Source of the DNA: Chromohalobacter marismortui
GTDB taxonomy: Bacteria > Pseudomonadota > Gammaproteobacteria > Pseudomonadales > Halomonadaceae
Length of the DNA stretch: 64,000 nt
NCBI RefSeq assembly: GCF_004364315.1
Contig: NZ_SOBR01000003.1
Coordinates: forward strand, 124,001 to 188,000
Direction of reading: 5' to 3'
A program made the position numbers and the translations under genes. The notes below the pieces were generated by a model. That model was given only the letters and a program-made list of their open reading frames with translations. It was not told the DNA's origin and did not search any database. The first letter of the stretch is position 1. Each line of letters begins with the position of its first letter. This document shows positions 9,420-19,386 of this stretch, one piece after another.

Positions 9420-10205
9420 ATGCTTCAGGTAACGTTCGACCAGTTGCACGAATGGCTGACGCTGTTCTTTTGGCCGTTCGTACGCATACTCGCTTTCCTG
9501 GCGGCGTCCCCCTTGTGGAGCCAGCATAGCGTACCGCGTCAGGTATCGATCGCGCTTGGCGCGCTGATGACGTTTGCCATCGCCCCGGCGTTGCCGCCCA
9601 TGCCCGATATCCCCATCGTCTCGATCGGTGGTCTGGGCATTCTCATGCAACAGATGCTGATCGGTATCGCCATGGGGATGGTTCTGCGCGTGACCATTGC
9701 CGTGGTTCAAGCCGCCGGCGAGTTCATCGGCCTGCAGATGGGGCTGGCATTCGCGACCTTCTTCACACCGGGCGTGGGCAACAGCATGGTGCTGTCGCGC
9801 ATCTTTCAGATGATCACCCTGCTCATGTTTCTGGCCATCAATGGGCATCTGATGACGTTGGAGATTCTCGCCAACTCTTTCGAAACACTGCCGGTCGGCG
9901 GGCCCAGGGTCGACGGCAGCGCCGGTGAGCTCATCGCCCGCTGGGGCGGCGAGATTTTCACCTCCGGCGTCCTGATGGCACTGCCCTTGATCGTCTCGCT
10001 GTTGATCATCAACCTGACGCTCGGTGTACTCAATCGCGCCTCGCCGCAGTTGTCGATCTTCTCTATCGGCTTTCCCATGACACTGACCACTGGCGTGGTG
10101 CTGCTGATGACGCTGATGCCCGACCTGCTCCGCTTTCTGGAGATCATCTTCAGTGAAAGCTTGAATACCATGCAGGAAGTGGTGCAGCGCCTCGCGGGGG
10201 GCTAG
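9420..10205 (+). CDS. fliR: Flagellar export gate protein FliR
   Basis: FliR (261 aa) is the single-copy subunit that closes the FliP5Q4R1 export gate. It has six predicted membrane segments. It contains the family-typical stretch GEFIGLQMGLAFATFF and the C-terminal LNRASPQLSIFSIGFP. It begins six bases after fliQ. It is the last + strand gene before a stem-loop region facing the flg operon, so flhB and flhA are not adjacent here. Confidence 0.97.
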   Translation: MLQVTFDQLHEWLTLFFWPFVRILAFLAASPLWSQHSVPRQVSIALGALMTFAIAPALPPMPDIPIVSIGGLGILMQQMLIGIAMGMVLRVTIAVVQAAGEFIGLQMGLAFATFFTPGVGNSMVLSRIFQMITLLMFLAINGHLMTLEILANSFETLPVGGPRVDGSAGELIARWGGEIFTSGVLMALPLIVSLLIINLTLGVLNRASPQLSIFSIGFPMTLTTGVVLLMTLMPDLLRFLEIIFSESLNTMQEVVQRLAGG

Positions 10206-10217
10206 GGTGGCTATCAC

Positions 10218-10273
10218 ACGTGGCGTTCGTCAGGCAGAACGTTAAACGCCACGTCCGCAAGGACATGGCGTTT
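10218..10273. terminator. Three-arm stem-loop region between convergent fliR and flgL
   Basis: Three related arms occur. ACGTGGCGTT (10218-10227) pairs perfectly with AACGCCACGT (10245-10254). The second arm, extended to 10245-10256, also pairs with 10261-10272 around a GCAA tetraloop with one mismatch. The second hairpin is followed by TTGCTTTC. The two stems are mutually exclusive. Position between converging operons suggests transcription termination in both directions. Confidence 0.65.
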
Positions 10274-10325
10274 GCTTTCAGATAAGTTTTAGTGCGTCCC
10301 TGGACACAGCGCTACTCAAGGAAAC

Positions 10326-11558
10326 TTATCTAAGATACTGAAACAGTGACATCTGCTGAATATCGGCGAACGACTTCTGCGATGCCTGAAGGCCTACTTT
10401 ACTGAGCATGTAGTCGGAGATCGCCGAGTTGTAGTCCAGATCGACCAGGTCGGAGCGAGTCTGCTCGTAGGCAATCTCACGGTTACCACCCACCTTATCC
10501 AGAGCGTCCAATTCGTTCATGCGCGCACCGACCGAGGCCCGCGTGGTCAGTACGTTATCCAACGAAGCATCCAGCTTGCGGCTGGCAGTCGACAAGGTGT
10601 TGTCCAGTGCCGCCTGGTCGGCATCGGTATCGACGGGCTGGCGCAAGGCATTGATGGTATCGCCGATGGTCTTGAACAGGCTGGCCTGCTCATTGCTCAT
10701 TTCACCGCCCGGCGTGACGGTCAGCGAGTCGCCGGCTGCCGGCTGGCCTTCCAGGGTCAATGCCATGCCCCCGAATTCGATGGTCTGGCCATCGGTGTAT
10801 GCCACATTGGTCTGATCGGTGAACTCAGGGCCAGCACTGGCGATATCGTAGGTACCGTCACCGTTGAAGGTGATATCGAAGGTTTCACCTTGCGCGGCAT
10901 TGTCGGCATTGCGGACATCCGGCCCCGTGAAGGTGACACTCCCGGTGTTGGTATCCGCGGCCTCGGCGATATACCCGCTGCCCGATGAGAAATTCATGAA
11001 CACATCGGTGCCGCTATCGTTGGTCGCCATGAGCCGCTCGGCATCCACTTTCTGCCGCTTGATGCCCTGATCGCCTTCGTAACTGATGGTATCCACGCCA
11101 GCACCGGCATCGGTCCGCGAGAAGGCCTTGGCATTATCCTGGTAACCACTGAACAGATAAGTACCATTACCATCGGTGGTGTTGGCAAGTCCTACCAGTG
11201 TCTCGAACTTACCCTGGAGGTCCGAGGCCAGCGACTCACGATCGGCATCGCTCAGGGTCCCGTTACCGGCCTGTACGATCAGCGACTGCGCCGAAACGAT
11301 GGCGTCACTGACACTCGACAGGACGCTTTCTTCCTGGCCCAGAGCATTGCGTGCCGTGGTACGGCTACTTTCCTGCTGCGCATTGACCGCCAACGATTGC
11401 GACACACTGACCGCCCGTGAGGCGGCGCGCGGATCGTCGGAGGGGTTCACCACCCGCTTGCCAGACGCAATCTGCTGGCCGATCTCGGTAAAATCGCTTT
11501 GCTGGCGGTTCATCGCCGAAACGCCCTGCTCATACATCGTCACGGTGCTGATACGCAT
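10326..11558 (-). CDS. flgL: Flagellar hook-filament junction protein FlgL (HAP3)
   Basis: FlgL (410 aa) is the second hook-filament junction protein and is flagellin-like. The N-terminus MRISTVTMYEQGVSAMNRQQ and the C-terminal helix ending LQASQKSFADIQQMSLFQYL are typical. The middle is a variable acidic Gly/Asp-rich region. GAGGTGAGCAAAG precedes the ATG. It lies 119 bases after flgK and is probably cotranscribed with it from the sigma28 promoter before flgK. Confidence 0.96.
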   Translation of the reverse strand: MRISTVTMYEQGVSAMNRQQSDFTEIGQQIASGKRVVNPSDDPRAASRAVSVSQSLAVNAQQESSRTTARNALGQEESVLSSVSDAIVSAQSLIVQAGNGTLSDADRESLASDLQGKFETLVGLANTTDGNGTYLFSGYQDNAKAFSRTDAGAGVDTISYEGDQGIKRQKVDAERLMATNDSGTDVFMNFSSGSGYIAEAADTNTGSVTFTGPDVRNADNAAQGETFDITFNGDGTYDIASAGPEFTDQTNVAYTDGQTIEFGGMALTLEGQPAAGDSLTVTPGGEMSNEQASLFKTIGDTINALRQPVDTDADQAALDNTLSTASRKLDASLDNVLTTRASVGARMNELDALDKVGGNREIAYEQTRSDLVDLDYNSAISDYMLSKVGLQASQKSFADIQQMSLFQYLR

Positions 11559-11677
11559 CTTTGCTCACCTCGTCACCACGCTGTGTTCATTCAGCGTCGC
11601 ATTGTCTTCTAAACGTTATCTTCAAGAACGAAGCTCAACCATCACGGGACGTTGATAGCGTCGCCCGACCGGCGTCA

Positions 11678-13330
11678 TCACCGCAGTTGCAGCACCGAAT
11701 CGAGGACGGTCGATCCGACGTCGATGACCCGCGCATTGGCTTGGTAATACTGCTGATAACGCATCAGGTTGGCGTATTCCTCATCCAGATTCACACCCGA
11801 CTCGGACTGCTGATACTCACGCAACTGCTCAGTGAGGGCCGATTGCGCGTCCAGATTGACCTGGGTGATGTTGGTGGTATTGCCCACGTCATTGACCAGG
11901 GAGGCGTAGGCATCGCTGATCGACGAAGTTCCGCCGACGATCTTCTCGCTCTGCAAGTCGAGCAACGCCAGCGCGTTTTCATTGTTGCCGCTACCGACTT
12001 CTCCGTTGCTATCGTCACCATCCGCGCTACTCGAGGCGGCGATCTCCGCGCCATCGCTGATCGCCACTTCGAAGTCCTGGGACGCGGTGCGCGTGGGCTG
12101 CAGCATGAAGGTGTCGCCTTCCTGCGCGGTGCCGGAGAACGTCAAGGACACTCCATCCAGCGATGCTTTATCGTCGCCATCCAGCGTCAAGGTAGTGGTC
12201 TTGCCATCCGAAAGCCGTTCGGCCTGGTACACGTCATCGTCACCTGTGGCAGTAATACGATAATCGCTCGAGGTCAGTTGATTGACGTCACTATAGTCGG
12301 CGGTAATCGCCGCATTGCCGTCATTCTGGCTATTGCTCATCACGCGCGGCGAGCCGATGTTGAAGAAAGCCTCGCCGTCGTCGCCGTTGAGATCCTTGCC
12401 ACTTTCATGCACGGCGTTGAATTCCGAGCCCAGCACCACCGTCATGCGGCCGAGCTGATTCTGCACGCTGTCCAATGTCTCGTTGCGGAACGACAACAAG
12501 CCGCCCAGCTCGCCGTTTTCGAAGGCACCATCATCGATCTGATTGATGTTGCCCGCCGCATCGCGATAGCCGATCACGGTACGCGAAGGGTCTTCATTGG
12601 AGGATACTGCTTCAAGGTCATAGCTCCTCGTGCCCGACACCAGCGGCTGCCCATTTTCCAGGTTGATGTTGTAGGTCTTGCCGTCCTGAACGTTCAGTTC
12701 CGCCCCCACCAGTTCATTGAGGTCAGAGACCAGCTTGTCGCGCTTGTCGAGCAAGGTATTGGGCTCTTCACCACCGGACTTGGCGCGCGCCTGGGTGATC
12801 TGGTCATTGAGCGACGCGATCTGCGTGGCGGTATTGTTGATGTCCGTCACCGTCCCTTCGAGCTGCCCATTGAGGCTATCGCGCATGTCACTGAGATAAG
12901 AGTCGAACGAACGAAATTGCGCGGCCATGGACGACGCCGACCCCAGCACGCCCTCGCGCGCCGCCGGATCGGAAGCCGCACCGGAAAGATCGTCCAGGCT
13001 GGAGAAGAAGTCCTGCACCAGGGGCGCCAACCCCGCATCGCTATCGGCCAGCAGATTATCGATCTGCGACACTTGGCTCTGATAACTCTCCAGGGCGCTT
13101 TTCTGACTATTGGCGTCGTTGTACTGCTCGGTGACATAGCTGTTGAACTGGCGCTGCACTTCGTCGACCGAGACCCCGGTTCCCGTCGACCCATTGCTAT
13201 AGCTCTCTCCAAGGATCGTCACCTGACGATTGTAGCCCTCGGTGTAGACGTTGCTCAGGTTGTTGCTGGTCGTCGACAACGCTGTCTGGGCCGCACTGAG
13301 GCCACTCAGGCCAATCGAGAAAATGCTCAT
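11678..13330 (-). CDS. flgK: Flagellar hook-associated protein FlgK (HAP1)
   Basis: FlgK (550 aa, usual length) is the first hook-filament junction protein. The N-terminus SIFSIGLSGLSAAQTALST with SNNLSNVYTEGYNRQ is the conserved rod/hook family motif. The C-terminus has SGVNLDEEYANLMRYQQYYQANARVI, also diagnostic. AAAAGG precedes the ATG. A sigma28 promoter is readable 73 bases upstream, separate from the flgB-J transcript. Confidence 0.97.
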   Translation of the reverse strand: MSIFSIGLSGLSAAQTALSTTSNNLSNVYTEGYNRQVTILGESYSNGSTGTGVSVDEVQRQFNSYVTEQYNDANSQKSALESYQSQVSQIDNLLADSDAGLAPLVQDFFSSLDDLSGAASDPAAREGVLGSASSMAAQFRSFDSYLSDMRDSLNGQLEGTVTDINNTATQIASLNDQITQARAKSGGEEPNTLLDKRDKLVSDLNELVGAELNVQDGKTYNINLENGQPLVSGTRSYDLEAVSSNEDPSRTVIGYRDAAGNINQIDDGAFENGELGGLLSFRNETLDSVQNQLGRMTVVLGSEFNAVHESGKDLNGDDGEAFFNIGSPRVMSNSQNDGNAAITADYSDVNQLTSSDYRITATGDDDVYQAERLSDGKTTTLTLDGDDKASLDGVSLTFSGTAQEGDTFMLQPTRTASQDFEVAISDGAEIAASSSADGDDSNGEVGSGNNENALALLDLQSEKIVGGTSSISDAYASLVNDVGNTTNITQVNLDAQSALTEQLREYQQSESGVNLDEEYANLMRYQQYYQANARVIDVGSTVLDSVLQLR

Positions 13331-13402
13331 GACACCTTTTCCTGGCTAGGGGCGCCGGACGCTAACAAGTGTGGCCGGCACAACGAATAGTGATTACTTA
13401 GG

Positions 13403-13429
13403 GTATCGGCAGCACCGCGCCCGACTTGA
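13403..13429 (-). promoter_or_regulatory. Sigma28 (FliA) promoter for flgKL
   Basis: Read on the - strand: TCAAGTCG-N11-GCCGATAC against the consensus TAAAGTTT-N11-GCCGATAA. The spacing is exactly 11. It lies between the flgJ stop and the flgK start and points toward flgK, giving a leader of about 65 bases. Late-class control of flgKL is standard in FlhDC/FliA systems. Confidence 0.75.
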
Positions 13430-13449
13430 GGAAAAATCCATGTGAGCGC

Positions 13450-14565
13450 TCAGAAAATGCCCGATGGCATGCGCGATACTCCATAGGGGTCGGCATCGCC
13501 AACGTCTCCACGTGTACCGGAGCGCTCCGCGGCACTGGCCAGCGCCGGACCGCTCGCGAGGCCGTCATCGATCTGCGCCATGACATCGATGACCTTATCG
13601 GCATAGTTCGGGTCGGTGGCATATCCCCCTGACTGCAAGGCGCGCGCCGCGTTTTCCGGTGACGAGGCCGTCACCACGCCGGCATAGCGCGGGTTGTTAC
13701 CGATCAGTTGAGCGTAGTCCTTGAACGCAGCCGCGAAGGAATCGTAGACACGGAACTCGTCGCGCTGTTGGCGGGCACGCCCGTCGACATACTCGGTGGT
13801 CATGATGCTCGTCGTGTCACCCTCCCAGCTATCGCCGGCCTTGATGCCGAAGAGATTATGGCTGTTGCCGCCACCGTGGGTGGGAATCTCGCGCTCGCCC
13901 CAGCCGGTTTCCAGTGCCGCTTGCGCCAGGATCAGTGACGCGGGCACCCCACTCTCCTTGGCAGCCGCCTCGGCGGGCTCACGCAAGCGTGACAAGAATG
14001 CCTCCACATGCGGCGCCGCGCGCGTCTCGCCGGTATCGGCCCCCGCCTGCGTTGCCCGTGTCTCGGGATTGGCGGCCACCTCCAAGGGTGTAGACGACAC
14101 CGGCGAAGGAGAGGCTTCGACGTTCGGCGGCGTAGCGTCGCCCTTGAGCCGTTCACCCTTGGGCACTGTCTCCTGAGGAATGATCGGATCGCTCAGCACC
14201 TTGGGTGTTCCCCGCGGGATGCCGGCAATCAGGTCGCTGCGCGTCACGTCGTCATCGCGCCCGACGAGCCCCCTGCCCTGCAACTGCTCGACCAGCATGT
14301 CCGAGAGCCCGATATTCCCGGTGAGTTTTTGCGCCCATTGCTTGTCGAGCATCGAGGTATAGGTGTCGGTCTCATTACTGCTGAGCAGGTCTGACTGCGG
14401 AATCGCATCTCGCATGCTCTTGAGCATCATCTGCAGAAATACCGCCTCGAACTGGTCCGCCGCCTGGGACAGCCCCTTTTCCGGCGACTGGCTGGCGGTA
14501 TGCTTGAGTCGCGACAAGGATTGCACATCGAGAGCGAACTGATTTTTGAGCCCATCGACACTCAT
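13450..14565 (-). CDS. flgJ: Flagellar rod-cap/peptidoglycan hydrolase FlgJ
   Basis: FlgJ (371 aa) is a two-domain protein. The N-terminal rod-assembly scaffold (about residues 1-110) contains AADQFEAVFLQMMLKSMR. The C-terminal glucosaminidase-type domain (about 200-335) has AQAALETGWGERE with the catalytic-type Glu, then NLFGIKAG and FRVYDSFAAAFKDYAQLI. It clears peptidoglycan for rod growth in the periplasm. The ATG shares its A with the flgI stop (TAATG), with GGAG upstream, indicating coupling. A Pro/Ser/Thr-rich linker separates the domains. Confidence 0.96.
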   Translation of the reverse strand: MSVDGLKNQFALDVQSLSRLKHTASQSPEKGLSQAADQFEAVFLQMMLKSMRDAIPQSDLLSSNETDTYTSMLDKQWAQKLTGNIGLSDMLVEQLQGRGLVGRDDDVTRSDLIAGIPRGTPKVLSDPIIPQETVPKGERLKGDATPPNVEASPSPVSSTPLEVAANPETRATQAGADTGETRAAPHVEAFLSRLREPAEAAAKESGVPASLILAQAALETGWGEREIPTHGGGNSHNLFGIKAGDSWEGDTTSIMTTEYVDGRARQQRDEFRVYDSFAAAFKDYAQLIGNNPRYAGVVTASSPENAARALQSGGYATDPNYADKVIDVMAQIDDGLASGPALASAAERSGTRGDVGDADPYGVSRMPSGIF

Positions 14566-15692
14566 TAGATGATCTCCAGCTCTGCATTGAGCGCACCCGC
14601 TGATTTCAGTGCCTGCAAGATCGACATCAGATCCTGTGGCGACGCCCCCAGCGCGTTGAGCGCATTGACCACATCCATGAGATCGGCGCTGGTATTGACC
14701 ATCTGTAGCGCGCCGCCTTCCTGCTGAACCGAGATATCCGCATTCGGCACGACCACGGTCTCGCCTTCACTCAATGGGTTGGGCTGACTGACCTGCGGAT
14801 TGGAGTCGATGGTGACCGACAGGTCACCATGCGCCACCGCCGCACGATCCAGGGTCACCTTGCGATTGAGGACCACCGAACCGGTACGTGAATTGACGAT
14901 GACCTTGGCCGGCCCCTGGCTGGGCGTGACATTCAAGTTCTGGATCCGCGCCATGAAATTGACCCGCGAATTGCTGTCGCTGGGCGAATTCAGACGAATC
15001 AAGCGACCATCCATCGCCGCCGCCACGGGCGCCCCGAACTCATTGTTGATGGCCTGTACCACGCGCTGAGCCGTCGTGAAATCGGTCTTGTCCAGGTAAA
15101 GGTCCAAGGTGCCATCACGCCGCCCCAGGCGCAGGGCCACGGATTGCTCGACAGTGGCGCCACCGGGAATGCGCCCGGCCGTCGTATGGTTGACCTGCAC
15201 ACTACTGCCTGCCTGCTGGGCACTGATGCCACCGACCAGCAGATTGCCCTGCGCCATCGCATATACATTGCCATCCACCCCGCGCAAAGGGGTCATCAGC
15301 AAGGTCCCGCCACGCAAGCTGTCGGCGTTCCCCATCGAAGAGACGGTAACGTCCATTTCCTGCCCTTGGCGGGCAAAAGGGGGCAGTTGCGCCGTGACCA
15401 TGACCGCGGCCACATTCTGCAACTGCATGTTGGTACCTTCCGGAATGCTGACACCCAACTGCGACAACATGTTGATCAGCGTCTGACCGGTAAACGGCGT
15501 CTGCGTCGTCTGGTCACCCGTCCCGTCCAGCCCCACGACGAGTCCGTAGCCCACCAGCTGATTCTCGCGGACGCCCGCGAAGCTCGCCAGATCCCGTATA
15601 CGCTCGGCCTGTGCGGGAGCGGCGCAGACGCCACACAACAACAGCACGCCCATCCAACGCAGCAAACTTCTCATGACGTATCTCATCCTCAT
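14565..15692 (-). CDS. flgI: Flagellar P-ring protein FlgI
   Basis: FlgI (375 aa from this start) forms the periplasmic P-ring around the rod. An N-terminal signal peptide ([20 protein letters not shown]) precedes the mature start [21 protein letters not shown], a family signature. The chosen ATG shares its A with the flgH stop (TGATG), suggesting coupling. An ATG at 15674, six codons later, would give a more ordinary signal peptide and cannot be excluded. The C-terminus [18 protein letters not shown] is typical. Confidence 0.95.
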   Translation of the reverse strand: MRMRYVMRSLLRWMGVLLLCGVCAAPAQAERIRDLASFAGVRENQLVGYGLVVGLDGTGDQTTQTPFTGQTLINMLSQLGVSIPEGTNMQLQNVAAVMVTAQLPPFARQGQEMDVTVSSMGNADSLRGGTLLMTPLRGVDGNVYAMAQGNLLVGGISAQQAGSSVQVNHTTAGRIPGGATVEQSVALRLGRRDGTLDLYLDKTDFTTAQRVVQAINNEFGAPVAAAMDGRLIRLNSPSDSNSRVNFMARIQNLNVTPSQGPAKVIVNSRTGSVVLNRKVTLDRAAVAHGDLSVTIDSNPQVSQPNPLSEGETVVVPNADISVQQEGGALQMVNTSADLMDVVNALNALGASPQDLMSILQALKSAGALNAELEII

Positions 15693-16354
15693 CAGAAAGG
15701 CGCAATGTTCAGCCAGAGACGCTGGAGCCATCCCATATGCTGCGCCTCATTGATATAGCCATCGCCCACGTACTCGATACGCGCATCGGCCACCTGCCCC
15801 GAAGGCACGGTATTCTGCGTCGTCACAGAAAGCGGATCGACTACGCCGGAGAAGCGGATATATTCGGTCCCCTGATTGATGGCGATGCGCTTCTCGCCTC
15901 GCACCTGAAGGTTCCCGTTGGGCAGGATATTCACCACCGTCGCCGTCAGGGTCCCGGTGAAGGTATTGCTGGCACTCGACCCGCCGCTGCCCTCGAAGTC
16001 GTTTTCGCCGGAAACATCCAGGCTATTGTCCTCGAGGAAGCTCATCAGATCAGGGATCGTCTCCAGATCCAGCCCCAGACTGCTCTCACGGTTGGCGTTG
16101 GACGAAGAATCCTTGCTGGCACTGACATCCTCGTTGATCGTGATCGTGATGATGTCACCCACCTGCCGCGGTCGCCGGTCCTGAAAGAGCGGATGAAAGC
16201 CACCGCGTGCCTGGTAAATGGCACCGTTGGGCGTGGCAAGCGAGGGATCAGGATACGAGATGGGCTGCGCCTCGGGCACCACCGACTCATGCGGCAACTG
16301 CGCGCAACCGCCCATGATCAACAACGCCACCAGACACAGCACGCGCGCCGACAT
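15692..16354 (-). CDS. flgH: Flagellar L-ring lipoprotein FlgH
   Basis: FlgH (220 aa from this start) is the outer-membrane lipoprotein that forms the L-ring. The signal sequence [16 protein letters not shown] ends in a lipobox with the acylated Cys. The mature protein has the conserved [16 protein letters not shown] and the C-terminal NPLS-like [24 protein letters not shown]. The frame is open to a GTG at 16474 that overlaps the flgG stop, but that start would put ~54 residues before the lipobox, so the ATG at 16354 (or 16378) is preferred. No strong Shine-Dalgarno decides between them. Confidence 0.92.
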   Translation of the reverse strand: MSARVLCLVALLIMGGCAQLPHESVVPEAQPISYPDPSLATPNGAIYQARGGFHPLFQDRRPRQVGDIITITINEDVSASKDSSSNANRESSLGLDLETIPDLMSFLEDNSLDVSGENDFEGSGGSSASNTFTGTLTATVVNILPNGNLQVRGEKRIAINQGTEYIRFSGVVDPLSVTTQNTVPSGQVADARIEYVGDGYINEAQHMGWLQRLWLNIAPF

Positions 16355-16470
16355 GCCCAACCCACCGCAACCGGACATCCACCCGCCCATCGTCCATCGC
16401 GATTTTTCATCATCGGCCATGTCCACGTTCGCTCCTCTCTCCACGTCCATTCCCGTCACGCCGTCATTCC

Positions 16471-17253
16471 TCACAACTGCGTCAGGCGCGACAGCATCTG
16501 ATCGGACGTTTCCACTGCCTTGCTGTTGATTTCATAGGCACGCTGGGTCTCGATCATGCTGACCATCTCTTCCACCACATTGACGTTGGAGGTCTCGACA
16601 TAGCCTTGATACAGGCGGCCTGCACCTTCCATGCCCGGAATCAGGTCATTGCGCGGGCCGGAGGCATCCGTCTGCTGATACAGATTTTCCCCCATGCTCT
16701 GCAACCCGGCGGGATTGATGAACGTGGAGAGCATGACCTGTCCGACTTCCTGCGTCGCGGTGTCACCGGGCTGCGTCACCGATACCGTGCCATCCTGCGC
16801 CACGGTCACCGACAGCGCGTTCTCGGGAATCACGATGGGCGGATCGAGCGGATAACCGCCCGCCGTGACCATCTGGCCGTTTTGGTCGATCTGGAAACTG
16901 CCATCACGGGTATACGAGGTCGTCCCGTCGGGCATTTGCACGGCGAAGAAACCATCACCGTTGATCGCCAGGTCCTTGGAATTATTGGTATTCTGCAGGC
17001 CGCCCTGAGTATGCAAACGCTCCGTGGCGACCGGACGCACCCCGGTACCCACCTGCAGGCCGGAAGGCAACGTATCCACCGCCGATGCCTGAGCGCCGGG
17101 TTGGCGCACGTTTTGATAAAGCAGATCCTCGAACACCGGTCGCGAGCGTTTGAAGCCGTTGGTCGACACGTTGGCGAGGTTGTTGGAAATAACGTCGAGC
17201 TTGACCTGTTGAGCTTCAAGCCCCGTCTTGGCGGTCCATAGCGATCTAATCAT
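16471..17253 (-). CDS. flgG: Flagellar distal rod protein FlgG
   Basis: FlgG (260 aa, exactly usual) builds the distal rod. The N-terminus [34 protein letters not shown] and the C-terminus [24 protein letters not shown] are the rod/hook family signatures. AGGTAAAGG precedes the ATG. It lies between flgF and flgH in the standard order. Confidence 0.98.
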   Translation of the reverse strand: MIRSLWTAKTGLEAQQVKLDVISNNLANVSTNGFKRSRPVFEDLLYQNVRQPGAQASAVDTLPSGLQVGTGVRPVATERLHTQGGLQNTNNSKDLAINGDGFFAVQMPDGTTSYTRDGSFQIDQNGQMVTAGGYPLDPPIVIPENALSVTVAQDGTVSVTQPGDTATQEVGQVMLSTFINPAGLQSMGENLYQQTDASGPRNDLIPGMEGAGRLYQGYVETSNVNVVEEMVSMIETQRAYEINSKAVETSDQMLSRLTQL

Positions 17254-17335
17254 GACCTTTACCTGTTATGCCGGCACCGAGCGGGCGGTGCCGAGAATTC
17301 AATAGCGCGCGACGCCTGGTGTCGCCTGCACGCCG

Positions 17336-18097
17336 TTACGCTTGAACGGACAGCAAGCTATTGGCGCGTTGCGCGTTCTGATCGGCGCTCTCGATCACCT
17401 TCATCTGCATGTCGTAGCGACGCGCACCGTCGATCATGGCGACCATGGCATCCGTGGCGCTGACGTTACTGCCTTCCAGCACGCCGGACTGCAGCCGCGC
17501 CTCCTCATCCAGGGGTTGCGGCGGTGCCATTTCGGCGCCTTCTCCCGGCGGCAGGCGGAACCAGCCATCGTCGCCACGCTGCAACGCTTGCAGATCCGGC
17601 GTGACCAGTTTCAAGCGCCCGATCGGAGCGACTTCATCGGGATTCGCGCCAACTGGAATCACACTGACCGACCCATCGGCACCGATGGAAAATTCCGCAT
17701 CCGGCGGGACCATCATCGGGCCTTGCTCGCCCATCACCGGCTGCCCCTTGACGGTCAACATGCCGTCCGCGCTGACCTGCAGATCGCCACGCTTCGTATA
17801 GGCCTCGCCGCCTTGCGGGTCTTGAATGGCGAGGAAGGCATCGCCTTGCATGGCGACGTCCAGACGCCGACCGGTGGCATTCATGTAGCCCGGCGAAAAG
17901 TCCGTCCCTGGTGTGGTGGCCGCGACCGTGGTACGTGTCGCCAGGCGGCCATCGCCTTGCACCGGCACCGCACGCATCGCGTCGATTTCGGCGCGAAATC
18001 CCGGCGTCGAGACGTTGGAAAGGTTGTGGCTAATCACCGCCTGCTGCTGCATCGCTTGGCTGGCGCCGCTGCCGGCGGTATAGATAATCCGATCCAT
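17336..18097 (-). CDS. flgF: Flagellar proximal rod protein FlgF
   Basis: FlgF (253 aa from this start) is a proximal rod subunit. It begins MDRIIYTAGSGASQAMQQQAVISHNLSNVSTPGFR, the family N-terminus, and ends with a coiled C-terminal helix (DGARRYDMQMKVIESADQNAQR). The ATG at 18097 with AGGA eight bases upstream is chosen over an in-frame one 20 codons earlier, which would add a Cys/Arg-rich leader without homology. Confidence 0.95.
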   Translation of the reverse strand: MDRIIYTAGSGASQAMQQQAVISHNLSNVSTPGFRAEIDAMRAVPVQGDGRLATRTTVAATTPGTDFSPGYMNATGRRLDVAMQGDAFLAIQDPQGGEAYTKRGDLQVSADGMLTVKGQPVMGEQGPMMVPPDAEFSIGADGSVSVIPVGANPDEVAPIGRLKLVTPDLQALQRGDDGWFRLPPGEGAEMAPPQPLDEEARLQSGVLEGSNVSATDAMVAMIDGARRYDMQMKVIESADQNAQRANSLLSVQA

Positions 18098-18160
18098 GCT
18101 GATCGTCCTGCTCGACTCACAACGAATGAAGCCGGTCGCAACGACCGGCCGACTCAAGTC

Positions 18161-19333
18161 TTAACGCAAGTTATTGACTTCTTTCATCACGTCGGACTGC
18201 GTCTGGATAGCGTTGGTATTGGCCTGGAAGTTGCGCTGGGCGATGATCATGTCCACCAGCTCCTGCGTCAGGTCGACGTTCGAGGCCTCCACGGTGCCCG
18301 ACTCCAGGCTCCCGAGCTGACCGGTTCCGGCCTGGCCCACCAGCGCCGCGCCGGATGCCTCGGTCGCCGTCCACAGGTTGTCGCCCTCCGGCGTCAGACC
18401 TTCGGGATTGCGGAAATTGGCCATGCCGATGGTGCCGACTTCGCCGCTATTGCCATTGGAGTAGTTGGCCATGATCTCACCGTTCTCGGTGATCTCCACA
18501 CCGACGAAGGTGCCGGCGGTATTACCATCCTGAGTAAAGCTTCTCAATTCGAATTCTTGCCCGTACTGGGTGCTGTCTTCCAGGTTGATATTGAAGTTCA
18601 TCGGAGCCGCACCGGTGCCCAAAGCCGCAGTTGACGCCGTCGCGTTAATGACGCCGTTGGCTGTCAAGTCACCACTTCCAGAGTCAAACGTCATACCGGT
18701 GGTGGTGCCCACGACCTGACCTTCCATGACAGCGTTGGCACTCCATGTATTATCTGCGGTCTTGGTGTAATAAAGACTCAGATCATGCCCCACACCCAGG
18801 GCGTCATAGACAGTGCCGGCATTGGTCACGTAGTTATAGGTATCGCTATTATTTGGATTGAAACCGCCAGCAGGAAGAGGAGTGAGCGTCTCGGCTTCTG
18901 CATCCAGATTGAACCCTGACTGCACGTCCGTCGTGGCCTGAGCCCCCTGGCTGAACTGCGTGATCTGCAACGGCTCGCCCTGCTGATTGGTCAGGCGCGC
19001 GCCCTGGGCATTCTCGAAATAGCCATCGGCGCTCATGGTGAGCTGGCCGTTGCGTGAATACGCCATTTGCTCGTTCTGAGAGAACTGGAAGAAACCGTCG
19101 CCGGCAATCGCCAGGTCGAGCGCGCGTCCGGTGGTTTCCAGGCTCCCCGTGGTGAAGTTCTGCACCGTCGCCGCCACGCGCGTGCCGAGGCCTTGGCTGT
19201 TGGCGTAGATATCCGCGAACTGCGTCGTGGAGCTTTTGAAGCCGACGGTCTGCGAGTTGGCGATATTATTGCCGATGGTATCCAACTGCGACGAGGCCGC
19301 ATTGACCCCGCTCAATGACTGTGAAAAACCCAT
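18161..19333 (-). CDS. flgE: Flagellar hook protein FlgE
   Basis: FlgE (390 aa) is the hook subunit. The N-terminus GFSQSLSGVNAASSQLDTIGNNIANSQTVGFK and the C-terminus ASNVDLTQELVDMIIAQRNFQANT are diagnostic. The central surface domains are Gly/Thr/Asn-rich and variable. AAGGA lies before the ATG. It precedes flgF by 63 bases in transcription order. Confidence 0.97.
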   Translation of the reverse strand: MGFSQSLSGVNAASSQLDTIGNNIANSQTVGFKSSTTQFADIYANSQGLGTRVAATVQNFTTGSLETTGRALDLAIAGDGFFQFSQNEQMAYSRNGQLTMSADGYFENAQGARLTNQQGEPLQITQFSQGAQATTDVQSGFNLDAEAETLTPLPAGGFNPNNSDTYNYVTNAGTVYDALGVGHDLSLYYTKTADNTWSANAVMEGQVVGTTTGMTFDSGSGDLTANGVINATASTAALGTGAAPMNFNINLEDSTQYGQEFELRSFTQDGNTAGTFVGVEITENGEIMANYSNGNSGEVGTIGMANFRNPEGLTPEGDNLWTATEASGAALVGQAGTGQLGSLESGTVEASNVDLTQELVDMIIAQRNFQANTNAIQTQSDVMKEVNNLR

Positions 19334-19386
19334 TATTCCTTCCCCGCGTTATAAAGTAGTGGCGTCAAGACAGCGTGAAATCGTGA

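Noticed and set aside
11561-13390. 609-codon + strand frame antisense to flgK
   Set aside because: It mirrors a well-supported flgK. The predicted protein has no domain I recognise and its start has no ribosome site.
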